From contig JAUCBJ010000684.1 in the NCBI GenBank assembly GCA_032718475.1, positions 1 to 64,000 of the forward strand: a DNA stretch of 64,000 bases, given 5' to 3'. This DNA comes from Nemertoderma westbladi. Lineage: Eukaryota > Xenacoelomorpha > Nemertodermatida > Nemertodermatidae. Both the position numbers and the translations under genes were made by a program. The notes beneath the pieces are model-generated. The model saw only the letters and a list, made by a program, of their open reading frames with translations, searched no databases and had not been told where the DNA came from. How positions within the stretch are numbered: the stretch's first letter is position 1; every line of letters begins with the position of its first letter. Below are positions 21,057 through 33,100 of the stretch, piece by piece.

Positions 21057-22251
21057 TGTAAAAGCTTTTGCGGATATACTCAGTCCCCCTCGCCCGCAAG
21101 GTACCGTTATAGGTGTTTTAACGGACATAAAAGTCATTCTTCTATATACGTGCTTTGGAGGACATGGTAAGGCAAAAAACCCGCAATGCACCAAATACCC
21201 TGGCACAGCTTAGCCTTGATGATTCAGATTACGACATCTAACAGCTGGTTGCTGACATGGAAACGGCCATTGGACACATGGTTCTTTGTTTAGCTTAACA
21301 GCCAATCAGAGCGATTTTTTCTGTCGATGTGGAGATATTTTGGCAGATCATGCTAGGAGTGTTCTGTCTTACTGTTTTTCTTGATACTGTTGTGTTGTTT
21401 CTATCTAGGCCAGGAACACCGGCTCTAGAGTCAATTCGTTTCAGACTTTAGAAGAAACATTAGTAGGCTTAAGATTATAGAGCGTATAACTGTTATCAGT
21501 GCATATCACGGCACAGTCCAGTTCATAACTTGTCATATCATATCTTAACCTACCGTCTTAATGCTTTTTACTGTTGTCATATTTTGTATCAGTTGGTTGA
21601 ATATTATTTGGAGAACATTTATAAAGAACCCAAATTTCCCAATTTTCTTGATACACTACAGGTTAGAGAGACAGGTTACATATAGCGATTGCGACTTATA
21701 TTATTGTGGTTTGTAGTGAATTTAATGCTATTTGATAAGCACTACATGAGTCAGTTGCTGTTCTCTTTATATATGATAAAATTCATTGACGGTCGGCAAA
21801 TAAGTGAGCAGTATTGTGTGTTACCGGTAGTGTGCATGATTGTGACTGATAACTAAGCATTTCCTAAAGAATGCGCCTCATACGTGAATCATAAGCCTTA
21901 CCGACTTACCGTTGTGATTAGTATAAGTCATATCTCTGTTTACCTAGATAGAGCGCCACGTCCTAAAGGAACTGTTAATATTTCCCGAAAGTGAATAATA
22001 TTAGTCAGAAATTATTTATTAACGATCAATCGAATAATACAGTAAGCTTACACTGCAATAATAATCTAAGCCCTCAGAATCCAGTCTCCCGGGTATATCC
22101 AGCGGGTGAATGGACGCGCACTAGGCTGGCTTCTGCTAATGTTGTGTTTATTGGTATTAAATATTTGTCAATTTCTAAAGTCTATTTATAAACCAAAAGA
22201 CATATAAATTTTGGCAGGTTAAACTGCTAAAGGTCTTCAAAAGCGCGTACA
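21057..22251. mobile_element. 1,195-bp insertion with TG...CA ends and 5-bp target duplication
   Basis: Sits exactly where the family-B coding sequence is interrupted. CACAT occurs on both sides (21052-21056 and 22252-22256), and the insert begins TGTAAAAG and ends GCGTACA. Ends and duplication fit a solo LTR. The partly complementary termini (TGTAAAAGCTTTTG and TGTACGCGCTTTTG) also allow a DNA transposon. No protein is encoded. Confidence 0.7.
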
Positions 22252-23200
22252 CACATGCTCAAGCATACCATCCTTTGAGCTTATGCTCATCCGATCAGAG
22301 ACTTGCTGAGAACTTTCAAAGTTAACTGTCAAATTTTTGGTCTTTCTGGAGTTAATAAATAGACCAACACTAGAAGCAGCATGTTCTAATGAGCTGAGGA
22401 GCCGTTGGGCTCCCTCTAGTGATTCTGAGAGTACTCCTAAGTCATCAGCAAAGTCTAGATCAGTTAGGTACTTGGCAGGATTTCCTCGACTTCTGGAGCC
22501 AGTAGGTGGAGTTATCATCACCCCATCATCATTATGATGATCTAAGGACATGCGTAGAACATAGTCAACCACAATTATGAACAAGAATGGTGCAAGTGTG
22601 TCTCCCTGGAGGACACCCCATAACACTTCAAATGGTTCTGTGTCACCATCAACAGTAGACACAAATGTTGTCGAACCATCGTATACTGATCTGATTGCTG
22701 CAATAATTTCATCAGGAATCCCATATAATGAAAGTATGCTGAACATACGTGAGCGGGAGACTGAATCAAAGGCCTTGAAGAAGTCAACAAAGATAACAGC
22801 CAGATGACTGTCTTTCTTTTTTGATAACTCTTCAATTATCCTTCTAAGTGCCAAAATGGGCTCCATGGTCCCACGACCTTTACGGAACCCATTCTGATTT
22901 CCACGGAGCAGTCTCTCAATGGGATCCCTGATGCGATTTAATAGAATTCTATTGTATAGCTTTGCAGCAATCAAGATCAATGAGATTCCCCGAAAAGAAC
23001 CATAGAGTGTTAGGTTGCCCTTCTTGGGAACTGGCACCAACTTATTTGTTTTAATTTCTTGTGGGACTCTTGTTGTACGGTACAAACTGACATTAAGCAC
23101 AAACTGACAAACGAACTGCACGTTCTGGAACGTAGTTTTTGAGACATTTAAATCGCAACCGCCTTTCTCGAATCTCCTTGCTCTTTGCAAACATTACTAT
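22252..23200 (-). pseudogene. family-B retroelement, reverse transcriptase domain
   Basis: About 300 open codons covering the RT fingers and palm: KLVPVPKKGNLTLYGSFRGI, NQNGFRKGRGT, IFVDFFKAFDSVSRSRMF, LWGVLQGDTLAPFLFIIVVD, the catalytic FADD in DLDFADDLGVLS, and INSRKTK. The frame ends at the insertion boundary (MLEHV). The endonuclease half is missing, so the copy is 5'-truncated. Motifs are intact, but the protein is broken by the insertion and by the downstream frameshift. Confidence 0.88.
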
Positions 23201-23273
23201 CGGTACCCTTGTTGAATGTCTCTGTTGAATGTTGAAACGACAGTGTTCAATGTCAAATGTCGACCTGACTTAG

Positions 23274-23512
23274 CCAACACAAACGGCCCTTTCAGGGCCA
23301 ACTACTGAACATCTTAAACCAACCCAAACGGCCCTTTCCAGGGCCAGGGCAAACTACTGAACGTCTTTAACCAACCCAAACGGCCCTTTCCAGGGCCAGG
23401 GCCAACTACTGAACGTCTTAAACCAACCCAAACGGCACTTTCCAGGGCCAGGGCCAACTACTGAACGTATTAAACCAACCCAAACGGCCCTTTTCAGGGC
23501 CAACATATTAAA
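23274..23512. repeat. about 52-bp tandem repeat, five units
   Basis: Units AACCAACCCAAACGGCCC / TTTCCAGGGCCAGGGCCAAC / TACTGAACGTCTTA, spaced 46-52 bases. Each contains the inverted repeat GGCCCTTTCCAGGGCC. Confidence 0.9.
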
Positions 23513-23519
23513 TTAACAA

Positions 23520-24617
23520 CCGTATCGCAACCATAGGCGTACATAGTAAGGCCTACTAGTTCAATACGATCAATATACAGATATATATCATGTCGGAGGT
23601 ATGGCGAACAAACAACTGTGTCGTATTCAAGGAGAGGCCGAACAAGGGATTTGAATAACAGGGTCAGAGGGTAAACATCGGAGCTTCCAAATATGTAAAA
23701 GTTATTCGTATTTTTTTAATAAAAGATACACCCCCAAGCGGGGTAAACTTGAATTATTATAAACTTAAATATTAAAATAAAATATAAGATGCACATTATT
23801 AAGAAAATGTTATTTAAAATGTATTCTTTAGTTTTAAAATACTTGATAGAGAAAGTGAAATATGTAAGAGTTAAGAGGCGGCAAGCTCGGAGGGAGATGG
23901 GCAGAGGGGGCACGATAATGCGTGGTAGAGTTCGGTGCACGAACCGGAGCAGAACCGGCAGACACATTCATCGGAGAGAATATGAAACGGTGTAGCGGTG
24001 GAACAGATCTTATGGTGGAAGCCGTGGGCAGTTAGACGGGTAATGACGTGTTAGTTCTTCGTATTAAATGGACGACTCGCATGGCGCGGGCTCCAATCTT
24101 TGTGCAGTGAGCTGTGAAGGACAAGTCTGGTGTAAATGTAATACCAAAATCACGTTCTCGGTTGCCGATAAAAGTGTCCGTCCATTAATTGTGTAAAAAG
24201 TTGCTTGGGAATTTCTAGAACCTAGATGCATGCATGAACTTGCACTTGGAGTCATTGAACTGCAATTTCCAATGCTTACACCTGTGTGTCAGTAATAAAT
24301 TGTTTCATTATCAATAGTGCCATAGTATAAGTCGTTTTGTTTTATTCACTGTTCAACTTCATCTTGTCTGCCTGTTTTATTATATGTGCAGTTTTATTTA
24401 TACGCTTCTATGACAGCGGTGTCTCCATCCAAATATTATAATATAATATAAATTTAGCTTATACAATACAGCAATATTATGTAAATAAATAAACTGACTG
24501 ACGACTGACCAATAGCAATAATGACTAATGGAACTGTGATAGAACAAACTCTTGCAAATCTCAGCGCCTTAGAGTACCGGTACGCCACAATTGTAATTTT
24601 GGCGCTTTACAAATATA
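23520..24617. other. spacer, nothing recognised
   Basis: AT-rich with a GC-richer patch at 23870-24200. Short open frames on both strands have no recognisable motif. Confidence 0.45.
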
Positions 24618-24654
24618 TTTATTATTATTATTATTATTATTATTGCCTGCCTAC
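24618..24654. repeat. (TTA)n microsatellite
   Basis: About eleven TTA units next to GGCGCTTTAC. Confidence 0.9.
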
Positions 24655-25204
24655 CTGCCTACTGCATAACAGCATACAGGCATAAGGTTAAATATGTAAA
24701 TAAATGACCAGTTGCAGTACACAGTACAGCAGTAGTCAGCCAGTGCTGCAGTGTGAGTTCCCATTCTGCCTCCTGCATGGCCAGTTGTTATTGTGTTACT
24801 GTGCTGTTGGTCTGATGAACGCATGTCTGCTGTCTCACTGTCTGCCTGGTGCTAGGTTCGGCTGATTTCTGCGCCAGGCAAATATGTACCGGTACTGCGC
24901 ACTGCGGTACGCCGGGTGTGCTGGGCTGATTCCTGCTCCAGTGCTACGGCAGTACGGCAGTACGGCGCCGGGTCAATTTCTGCAGCGTCGAAGGCGGGAA
25001 TATTTCGACGCCTGCTGCGCCGAGCGCAGCATCTCTATCATTGCCAGTCAGCCAGTGCTCTACCGGCAGACCGGCTACGCCGGCGTAGCACATCTCTGCG
25101 CCGACCCTTCCTGTTCATTGCCCGGCGTAGCACATTTCTGCGCCAGCTCCCGGCGCAAGTTATAGTGCTGCGCCGAACATGCTCGGCATACATGTAAAAC
25201 TTTT
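24655..25204. other. GC-rich, CpG-containing stretch upstream of RACGAP1
   Basis: From about 24870 to 25190 the DNA is rich in CGGTAC, GCGCC and GTACGGC words, in contrast to its surroundings. It may be part of a promoter or 5' region of RACGAP1. No open frame here is convincing. Confidence 0.35.
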
Positions 25205-25405
25205 CAATAGGCAGATAGGGGCTCGCTCGAAGCCCCAGACTAGTTAACGTGCTGGTTTAGTTGTTCACGTGCTGCTCGAAGTCCCAGACTAGGTAACCAG
25301 CCAGTTTAGTTGTTCACGTGCTGCTCGAAACCCCAGAGTAGTTAACGTGCTGGTTTAGTCAGTTAGTTGTTCACGTCAGCACGTGCTGCTCGAAGTCCCA
25401 GAATA
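25205..25405. repeat. about 60-bp repeat, four units, with CACGTG E-boxes
   Basis: Repeated GCTCGAAGCCCCAGACTAG and GTTTAGTTGTTCACGTGCTG. Three or four units keep the E-box CACGTG. It lies about 600 bp upstream of the RACGAP1 start codon, so a role in regulation is conceivable. Confidence 0.75.
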
Positions 25406-25994
25406 CTGGAATAGATAAATCTGTAAATCAACAAACATTAACGGATTGAGTGAGTTAAACCGATAAGAAATAATTTGTTCAGATTCAATGAAGTACATTA
25501 GTCTTACTCTATGTATTCAATGTTAAAACAGATTTGAATTTACCGCCAATATATCAGTATATAGGCCTAGGTGGCAGATTATGATCTACCACCCTTTCCA
25601 GTACAAATAACATGTCTTTCAATCATTTGAATTTCAATTTGCCGCGCTATGGAGCAGGGTGGCACCTTTTACGGACTTTTTGAGTGAGAGTGACTGACGG
25701 ACACGGCAGCACGGACACTTTTCTGACTGTAAATATGTGGAAAATTTTTGCCTGTGCTCAGAGACAGCTAGAACAGTAGAAATTCAGAAAGTCACCAGTG
25801 TTCCTAACTCATAATAACTGCAGTAGGCCTACTTCAATAGGTACAGGAATAGGCAGATAGGCCTTCAACCAGTGAAGTAGTCAGCCAACCCGGTCAGCCG
25901 GAAAGGAACAGCACCCAGAAATTGACTGATATCAGGATAGACAGATTGAGCTGGGTAGGGTGATACGGTCAGACGGTGGCAGCGGCAGAGAATT
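25406..25994 (+). promoter_or_regulatory. probable RACGAP1 promoter/5' UTR zone
   Basis: No TATA box at a convincing distance is seen. The last 100 bases are purine-rich with CAGATTGAGCTGGGTAGGG, like a 5' UTR. Assigned only because of position. Confidence 0.3.
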
Positions 25995-27113
25995 ATGCAG
26001 AAGATGGCTAAACAGAATAAGGTGAAAGACCCTCGTCTACAAGTTATTGTTCACGTTTTTGATAATCTCGTAGAATCCACCAACCAACTTATCGCTCAAC
26101 ATGAAGATGAAGAATTCCTCAACTTTATCAATCTCGTGGAGGAATCGCGATTGCGTTGGGCGACGTGGAACAACGAATCGGCGTTACTCCGGATCGAGAT
26201 CGCCCGACTCAAAGATACGGCGGCGACGTACGACAACCAACTGAAACACGCGCGGCAATCGCTGGAGGAGCAGAGCCGACGTCGGCGAGCGGTGGAGGCG
26301 GAGCGGGACGAATTGATGAGTAAACTCGAACTCATGAAGGAGTTGCTCCTCGAGCCGGGGAATAAAACCGGGTTGAACGAGGAGTTGAAACGAAGTTTAT
26401 TCGATATTCCGTCGAAGTTCCGGGAGGATGTGGCTACAGAGTCGACGGACGCGGATTTTACGGGGAGTTTATTGGAGTCGGATATCTCGTACGATTACTC
26501 GCTGGACGATCTGGACGAACCGAAACGACAGCGGAAGAAGAAACGCCCATCGGCGCCGTCGTTGGACACGGAGACGGACGAGGGGGTGGCCTGCCCGCCG
26601 GCGAAGAGTCGCCGTTCGGGTGCCACTAAACGTGTTGTCACGACGACGACGACCACGGTGGAGATCCCCAAGAAGTCGACCCGGTTTCAGACGCGCACGC
26701 AGGTCCTCGGTAGCGAGACAGAGACGACGGCGACCGAGTCGGACGCGGCGGTGTACGCGACGCCGGCGGCCTCGCCCCCCGTCGACCAGCGGCCCCACGA
26801 GTTCGTCAGTAAGACGGTGATGCGACCCGACACCTGCGCCGTGTGCCGCCAACGTATCGGCTTCTCTAAGCTCGCCCTCAAGTGTATCGAGTGTAAGCTG
26901 TTGGTTCACCCGGATTGCCGGGCCGAGGGCGCCGCTAAGGGCGTCTGCGTGCCCAGCGGGCCGCACCGTGGGCCTGCGTTGGATAGTCTCGTGTCGGCTG
27001 GCTCCAACCCCCGGGTGCCGCCCTTCGTTATTATCTGTATGCGGCATATTGAGGAGCGCGGGTTGGATGTGAAGAGGGCCGGACTGTACAGGGAGTGCGG
27101 GGAGACAAGGAAG
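25995..27113 (+). CDS. RACGAP1: RACGAP1 coding exon 1
   Basis: 373 codons: coiled coil, basic linker, C1 domain and the first part of RhoGAP including R366. Ends ACAAGGAAG|GTAAGT on a codon boundary. Confidence 0.93.
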
Positions 27114-30100
27114 GTAAGTTAACCCTAGTTGTAACCCAAGCACAAACGATAGTTCTACTTTCATCCTTGACTATTTGAATATTAGACCTGCTTTTTGGTC
27201 GGATTGTTTCACTTAATATCCCATTCCCTATTAAACTCTGCTACTATCGTTTGAAAAACACGTCGATCTCACAACAATGACGCTGCTTCGAACGCTGCAA
27301 TTAAATTTGCTGCTTTAAATCAAATTAATGATTTATATTAACTGGCGACTTGTTACCCTACCCCCCACCCCCCCCCCCCCCACCCTCCCCCCCCCCCAGG
27401 AAATTTGTTGGGGGTATTTTTCTTATTGATTTGCGTTTATAAAATGCCACAAATTATATGGTATGGTACCGGTACTGTAGCTATTGATTTTTTTGGAAGC
27501 TAGTATTTATTTTCTAAGTTGTTACCGGTGGTGTTCAAATAATTTTGTAGTTTGACAAATTAACTCAAATAAATAAATATAAACCATCTTGGTAAATAAT
27601 TAATATACAAAATTTTGAATATTTCAGGATCATATAGAAACTGTTGTTACTGCCGTTTCGCAACACCTCACAAACTATATTGAGTATGGCTTTTCATATG
27701 ATTAGCATTACAGTATATTATTAATATACTGTAATGCTAATCATATGAAAAACTTAAATAATAAATAATAACACCCATTGTTAAGTTAATATTATTAACT
27801 TAACAATGGGTGTTATTATTTAATTGTTATTGTTTAGAAGTATTCAGTCAAAACTCTCGACGAGATGGTTCATAGCAGTTAAAGGAGAAGAGGACATAGA
27901 AAACCCTAAAGCGGGTCAGAGTAAAACGCGGATCCGGATCAGGATCCGGATTCTATCATTTAACATTGTCCCTATGGAAGTCGACTGAATTTACATTTTT
28001 AGGGTGTAATCTGCGGATCCGTGCACTGCTAAATTTACCGAATCCGTAACCGAGTGTAAAACGCGGATTGGCTTTTTTTTTCGATCCGGAACGGAGTGTA
28101 AAACGCGGATTCATGTTGTAGGCTAAATCCTGAATGGAGTGTAAAACGCGGATTCATATTTCTACTGAATCCGGGATTGGGTGTAAAATACGGATTCAGG
28201 TTTATTACAAAATGTTATTGGATCCGGGAAGGGGTGTAAAACACGGATTCAAGTTTATTACCAAGTTTTATTGGATCCGGGACGGGGTGTAAAACTCGGA
28301 TTCAAGTTTATTACCAAAGTGTTACTGGATCCGGGGAGGGGTGTAAAACGCGGATTCGGGTTAATTACAAAGTGTTTCTGGATCCGGGACGGGGTGTAAA
28401 ACGCGGATTCAAGTTTATTACCAAGTTTTATTGGATCCGGGACGGGGTGTAAAACTCGGATTCAAGTTTATTACCAAGTGTTACTGGATCCGGGAGGGGT
28501 GTAAAACTCGGATTCAAGTTTATTACCAAAGTGTTACTGGATCCGGGGAGGGGTGTAAAACGCGGATTCGGGTTAATTACAAAGTGTTTCTGGATCCGGG
28601 ACGGGGTGTAAAACGCGGATTCAAGTTTATTACCAAGTTTTATTGGATCCGGGACGGGGTGTAAAACGCGGATTCAAGTTTATTACTAAGTTTTATTGGA
28701 TCCGGGAAGGGGTGTAAAATGCGGATTCATGTTTATTACCAAGTTTTATTGGATCCGGGACGGGGTGTAAAACGCGGATTCAAGTTTATTACCAAGTTTT
28801 ATTGGATCCGGGACGGGGTGTAAAACGCGGATTCAAGTTTATTACCAAGTTTTATTGGATCCGGGACGGGGTGTAAAACTCGGATTCAAGTTTATTACCA
28901 AAGTGTTACTGGATCCGGGGAGGGGTGTAAAACGCGGATTCGGGTTAATTACAAAGTTTTATTGGATCCGGGACGGGGTGTAAAATGCGGACTCATGTTT
29001 ATTACCAAGTTTTATTGGATCCGGGACGGGGTGTAAAACTCGGATTCAAGTTTATTACCAAAGTGTTACTGGATCCGGGGAGGGGTGTAAAACGCGGATT
29101 CAAGTTTATTACCAAGTTTTATTGGATCCGGGACGGGGTGTAAAACGCGGATTCAAGTTTATTACTAAGTTTTATTGGATCCGGGAAGGGGTGTAAAATG
29201 CGGACTCATGTTTATTACCAAGTTTTATTGGATCCGGGACGGGGTGTAAAATGCGGACTCATGTTTATTACCAAGTTTTATTGGATCCGGGACGGGGTGT
29301 AAAACTCGGATTCAAGTTTATTACCAAAGTGTTACTGGATCCGGGGAGGGGTGTAAAACGCGGATTCGGGTTAATTACAAAGTGTTTCTGGATCCGGGAC
29401 GGGGTGTAAAACGCGGATTCAAGTTTATTACCAAGTTTTATTGGATCCGGGACGGGGTGTAAAACGCGGATTCAAGTTTATTACCAAGTTTTATTGGATC
29501 CGGGACGGGGTGTAAAACTCGGATTCAAGTTTATTACCAAAGTGTTACTGGATCCGGGGAGGGGTGTAAAACGCGGATTCGGGTTAATTACAAAGTGTTT
29601 CTGGATCCGGGACGGGGTGTAAAACGCGGATTCAAGTTTATTACCAAGTTTTATTGGATCCGGGACGGGGTGTAAAACGCGGATTCAAGTTTATTACTAA
29701 GTTTTATTGGATCCGGGAGGGGTGTAAAACGCGGATTCAAGTTATTACCAAAGTGTTACTGATCCGGGAAGGGGTGTAAAACGCGGATTCGGGTTAATTA
29801 CAAAGTGTTTCTGGATCCGGGACGGGGTGTAAAACGCGGATTCAAGTTTATTACCAAGTTTTATTGGATCCGGGACGGGGTGTAAAATGCGGATTCAAGT
29901 TTATTACCAAGTTTTATTGGATCCGGGACGGGGTGTAAAACGCGGATTCAAGTTTATTACCAAGTTTTATTGGATCCGGGAGGGGTGTAAAACGCGGATT
30001 CGGGTTAATTACAAAGTGTTTCTGGATCCGGGACGGGGTGTAAAATGCGGATTCAAGTTTATTACCAAGTTTTATTGGATCCGGGACGGGGTGTAAAATG

Positions 30101-33100
30101 CGGATTCAAGTTTATTACCAAGTTTTATTGGATCCGGGACGGGGTGTAAAACGCGAATTCAAGTTTATTACCAAGTTTTACCCGGGACGGGGTGTAAAAC
30201 GCGGATTCGGGTTAATTACAAAGTGTTTCTGGATCCGGACGGGGTGTAAAACGCGGATTCAAGTTAATTAGTAAGTTTTAATGAACATTTTGTAAAACGC
30301 ATATGCAATGAAGGCGCAGACCCTCATCTAGTTACAATTATTAATTAGTACAATGTTTATTGTTCTTTAGTAACTTTTCTTTCTTTAATAACCAGAGATT
30401 AATACCAGGATAATTAATTTTATCATAGACTACTATGCAAACGTAGGCAGTTTAACTTAAAAACATAGAAAATCGTTTTAGACCGTATTTCGTCTTTAAA
30501 AATGATAAGAAATTATACTGAACAGTTCAGCCTCCATAAATTACGAAGGCAGCACGCTTGCAAGGCCGCTTGCAAGGCAAATAGAGTACGCTATGATGCA
30601 GTACAAACTACCGCCAGCTAGGCAGAACAGTGATTCTTGTTTGTAAGGGAGGTTGGGATGGATAAGCCAATCAGGGAACAGGACAGTAATCCTACCATAC
30701 AATTGTCTACAGAGCCGCTCTACCAGAGAGGTCACGTTCCCACGGTAGTAGTTTTTCAGCTAATCAATATCTAATAAAGTCTGACGGCTAAGCATCACCA
30801 TCGCCCTTATTAATAATTCATTGGGAAGCATTGACCCCTATTAAGGTGTCCCCCAGAGCCGGATTAAGCTTATGTGTGGCCCCTAGGCATAGAACAATAA
30901 AACTTTGTAATTAACGTAAATCCGTGTTTTACACTCCATTCCGGATCCAACAAAACTTGGTAATTAACGTAAATCCATGTTTTACACTCCATTCCGGATC
31001 CAATAAAACGTAGTAATTAACGTAAATCCGTGTTTTACACTCCATTCCGGATCCAACAAAACTTGGTAATTAACGAAAATCCGTGTTTTACACTCCATTC
31101 CGGATCCAATAAAACGTAGTAATTAACGAAAATCCGTGTTTTACACTCCATTCCGGATCCAATAAAACTTTGTAATTAACGTAAATCCGTGTTTTACACT
31201 CCATTCCGGATCCAACAAAACTTGGTAATTAACGAAAATCCGTGTTTTACACTCCATTCCGGATCCAATAAAACGTAGTAATTAACGAAAATCCGTGTTT
31301 TACACTCCATTCCGGATCCAATAAAACTTTGTAATTAACGTAAATCCGTGTTTTACACTCCATTCCGGATCCAATAAAACGTAGTAATTAACGTAAATCC
31401 GTGTTTTACACTCCATTCCGGATCCAACAAAACTTGGTAATTAACGTAAATCCATGTTTTACACTCCATTCCGGATCCAATAAAACGTAGTAATTAACGT
31501 AAATCCGTGTTTTACACTCCATTCCGGATCCAACAAAACTTGGTAATTAACGAAAATCCGTGTTTTACACTCCATTCCGGATCCAATAAAACGTAGTAAT
31601 TAACGAAAATCCGTGTTTTACACTCCATTCCGGATCCAATAAAACTTGGTAATTAACGAAAATCCGTGTTTTACACTCCATTCCGGATCCAATAAAACTT
31701 GGTAATTAACGAAAATCCGTATTTTACACTCCATTCCGGATTCACAAAATATATGAATCCGCGTTTTACACTGCAATACGGATTGCGTATTTCAGAATCC
31801 GCATATTACACTCAGTTACGGATTGTATGTAAATCCGGATCCGCCTTTTACACTCGCAAATCCGGGTCCTGATCCGTATCAGGATCCTGAATCCGGATCC
31901 GGATCCGCGTTTTACACCTACCCCCCTAAAGCTTTCAGCTTTCGGAATTTAGTTAGATTTTATTTGAAGTCAACTATTTAAAAAAATCCGTTGACTAACA
32001 AGTTAAATAAAACCACTTTAACTAAATAACATCAAATGATAACTTAATAGTTGAAATGTCAACTAGTTGAACAGCACTGTTTGTTACTTTAACTTTATTC
32101 CCACTTAAATAAGGATATTGAATTATATAATAATGATAATGAATAGGGATGTCCCGGAATCGATATTTTGATTCCGGCCGGAACCGGAACCGGAATTCAA
32201 CATGCCGGAATATTCCGGCCGGAATTCCGGCCTGAACCGGATATTGTGAAATTAGTGAAATACAATAAATGACCCAGGAAATTTTATAATTTTTTATGAA
32301 ACAAATGAATTTTTTTAATTTCTACAGTAAGTTTGTTAATGAGATGACTCAGAACCTTGGGGGAATTAAGGTGGGTGGAGTGGAGAATGACCTGAGCTGT
32401 TTGTTACGGCCTATCGCGTCATTAGATCCTTTGGTGCAATATCCTGGTGTCTTTAAGGGAAAGGAGCATGTTACAGTGACATGTTATTCGAACCAAAACA
32501 ATAAACGAGGCCAATAGTACATGTTACAGTTTAATTATTGCTGGGAATAAATATATTTATGGTAAGAAATGGATTTGCTGTAAATAGAAATTAAACTACT
32601 AAATTATGTAGCACCTACGACGCGGTCTGAACTAACGACCACTCGCAGGACCTGTACGTATTGTAATAACGTTTTATATTTATATTAGTTTTAGGTTAAA
32701 GTAGTAATTGTAATTGTGTTAATCGTTAATCGAGTTTCATTGCTAACTAAGGTTGGCAATTTATTTAGCCTCCTGTAATTATCATATTATTTAATAATTA
32801 ATGCAAAGTAAAATAATATAAAATCAATGTAAAATAATTTAAATTCAATGTAAAATATTGTAAGATCAATGTAAAATAATGTAAATTCAATCTAAAAAAC
32901 GCCATTTTATAAGCAAATTGGAAAAACCACCCGCTAAGGCCCGTGCTCCACTGGTAAGTCTTATCAAGTCTTAGTCAGAATAAATTATGAAACACATTGG
33001 TTTCAATGTTAGCGTCTCCACTGGTAAATCGTAAGTTACGACTGTGATTATGACCCATGTTCCATCTTTTGACATGAATCATGTGTTATATCCGGAAAGA

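Larger units (their letters stand above)
27904..31932. mobile_element. Mutator-like foldback element with 53-bp minisatellite arms
   Basis: The element spans 27913-31923 and is flanked by a perfect 9-bp direct repeat CCCTAAAGC (27904-27912 and 31924-31932). Its ends are inverted repeats beginning GGGT...GTAAAACGCGGATCC. Long inverted arms follow: the left arm is about 40 tandem 53-bp units, the right arm about 16 units in reverse orientation, separated by about 600 bp of unique DNA (30290-30905). No transposase. Long inverted ends plus a 9-bp duplication fit the Mutator (MULE) superfamily, so a non-autonomous MULE is the best reading. It lies in the RACGAP1 intron. Confidence 0.8.

Noticed and set aside
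26428..27164. Arg-rich open frames overlapping RACGAP1 exon 1 on both strands
   Set aside because: Shadow frames of a GC-rich coding exon.
28431..30096. Small open frames in the 53-bp array
   Set aside because: Repeat-derived and too short. The unit length is not a multiple of three and the frames close quickly.
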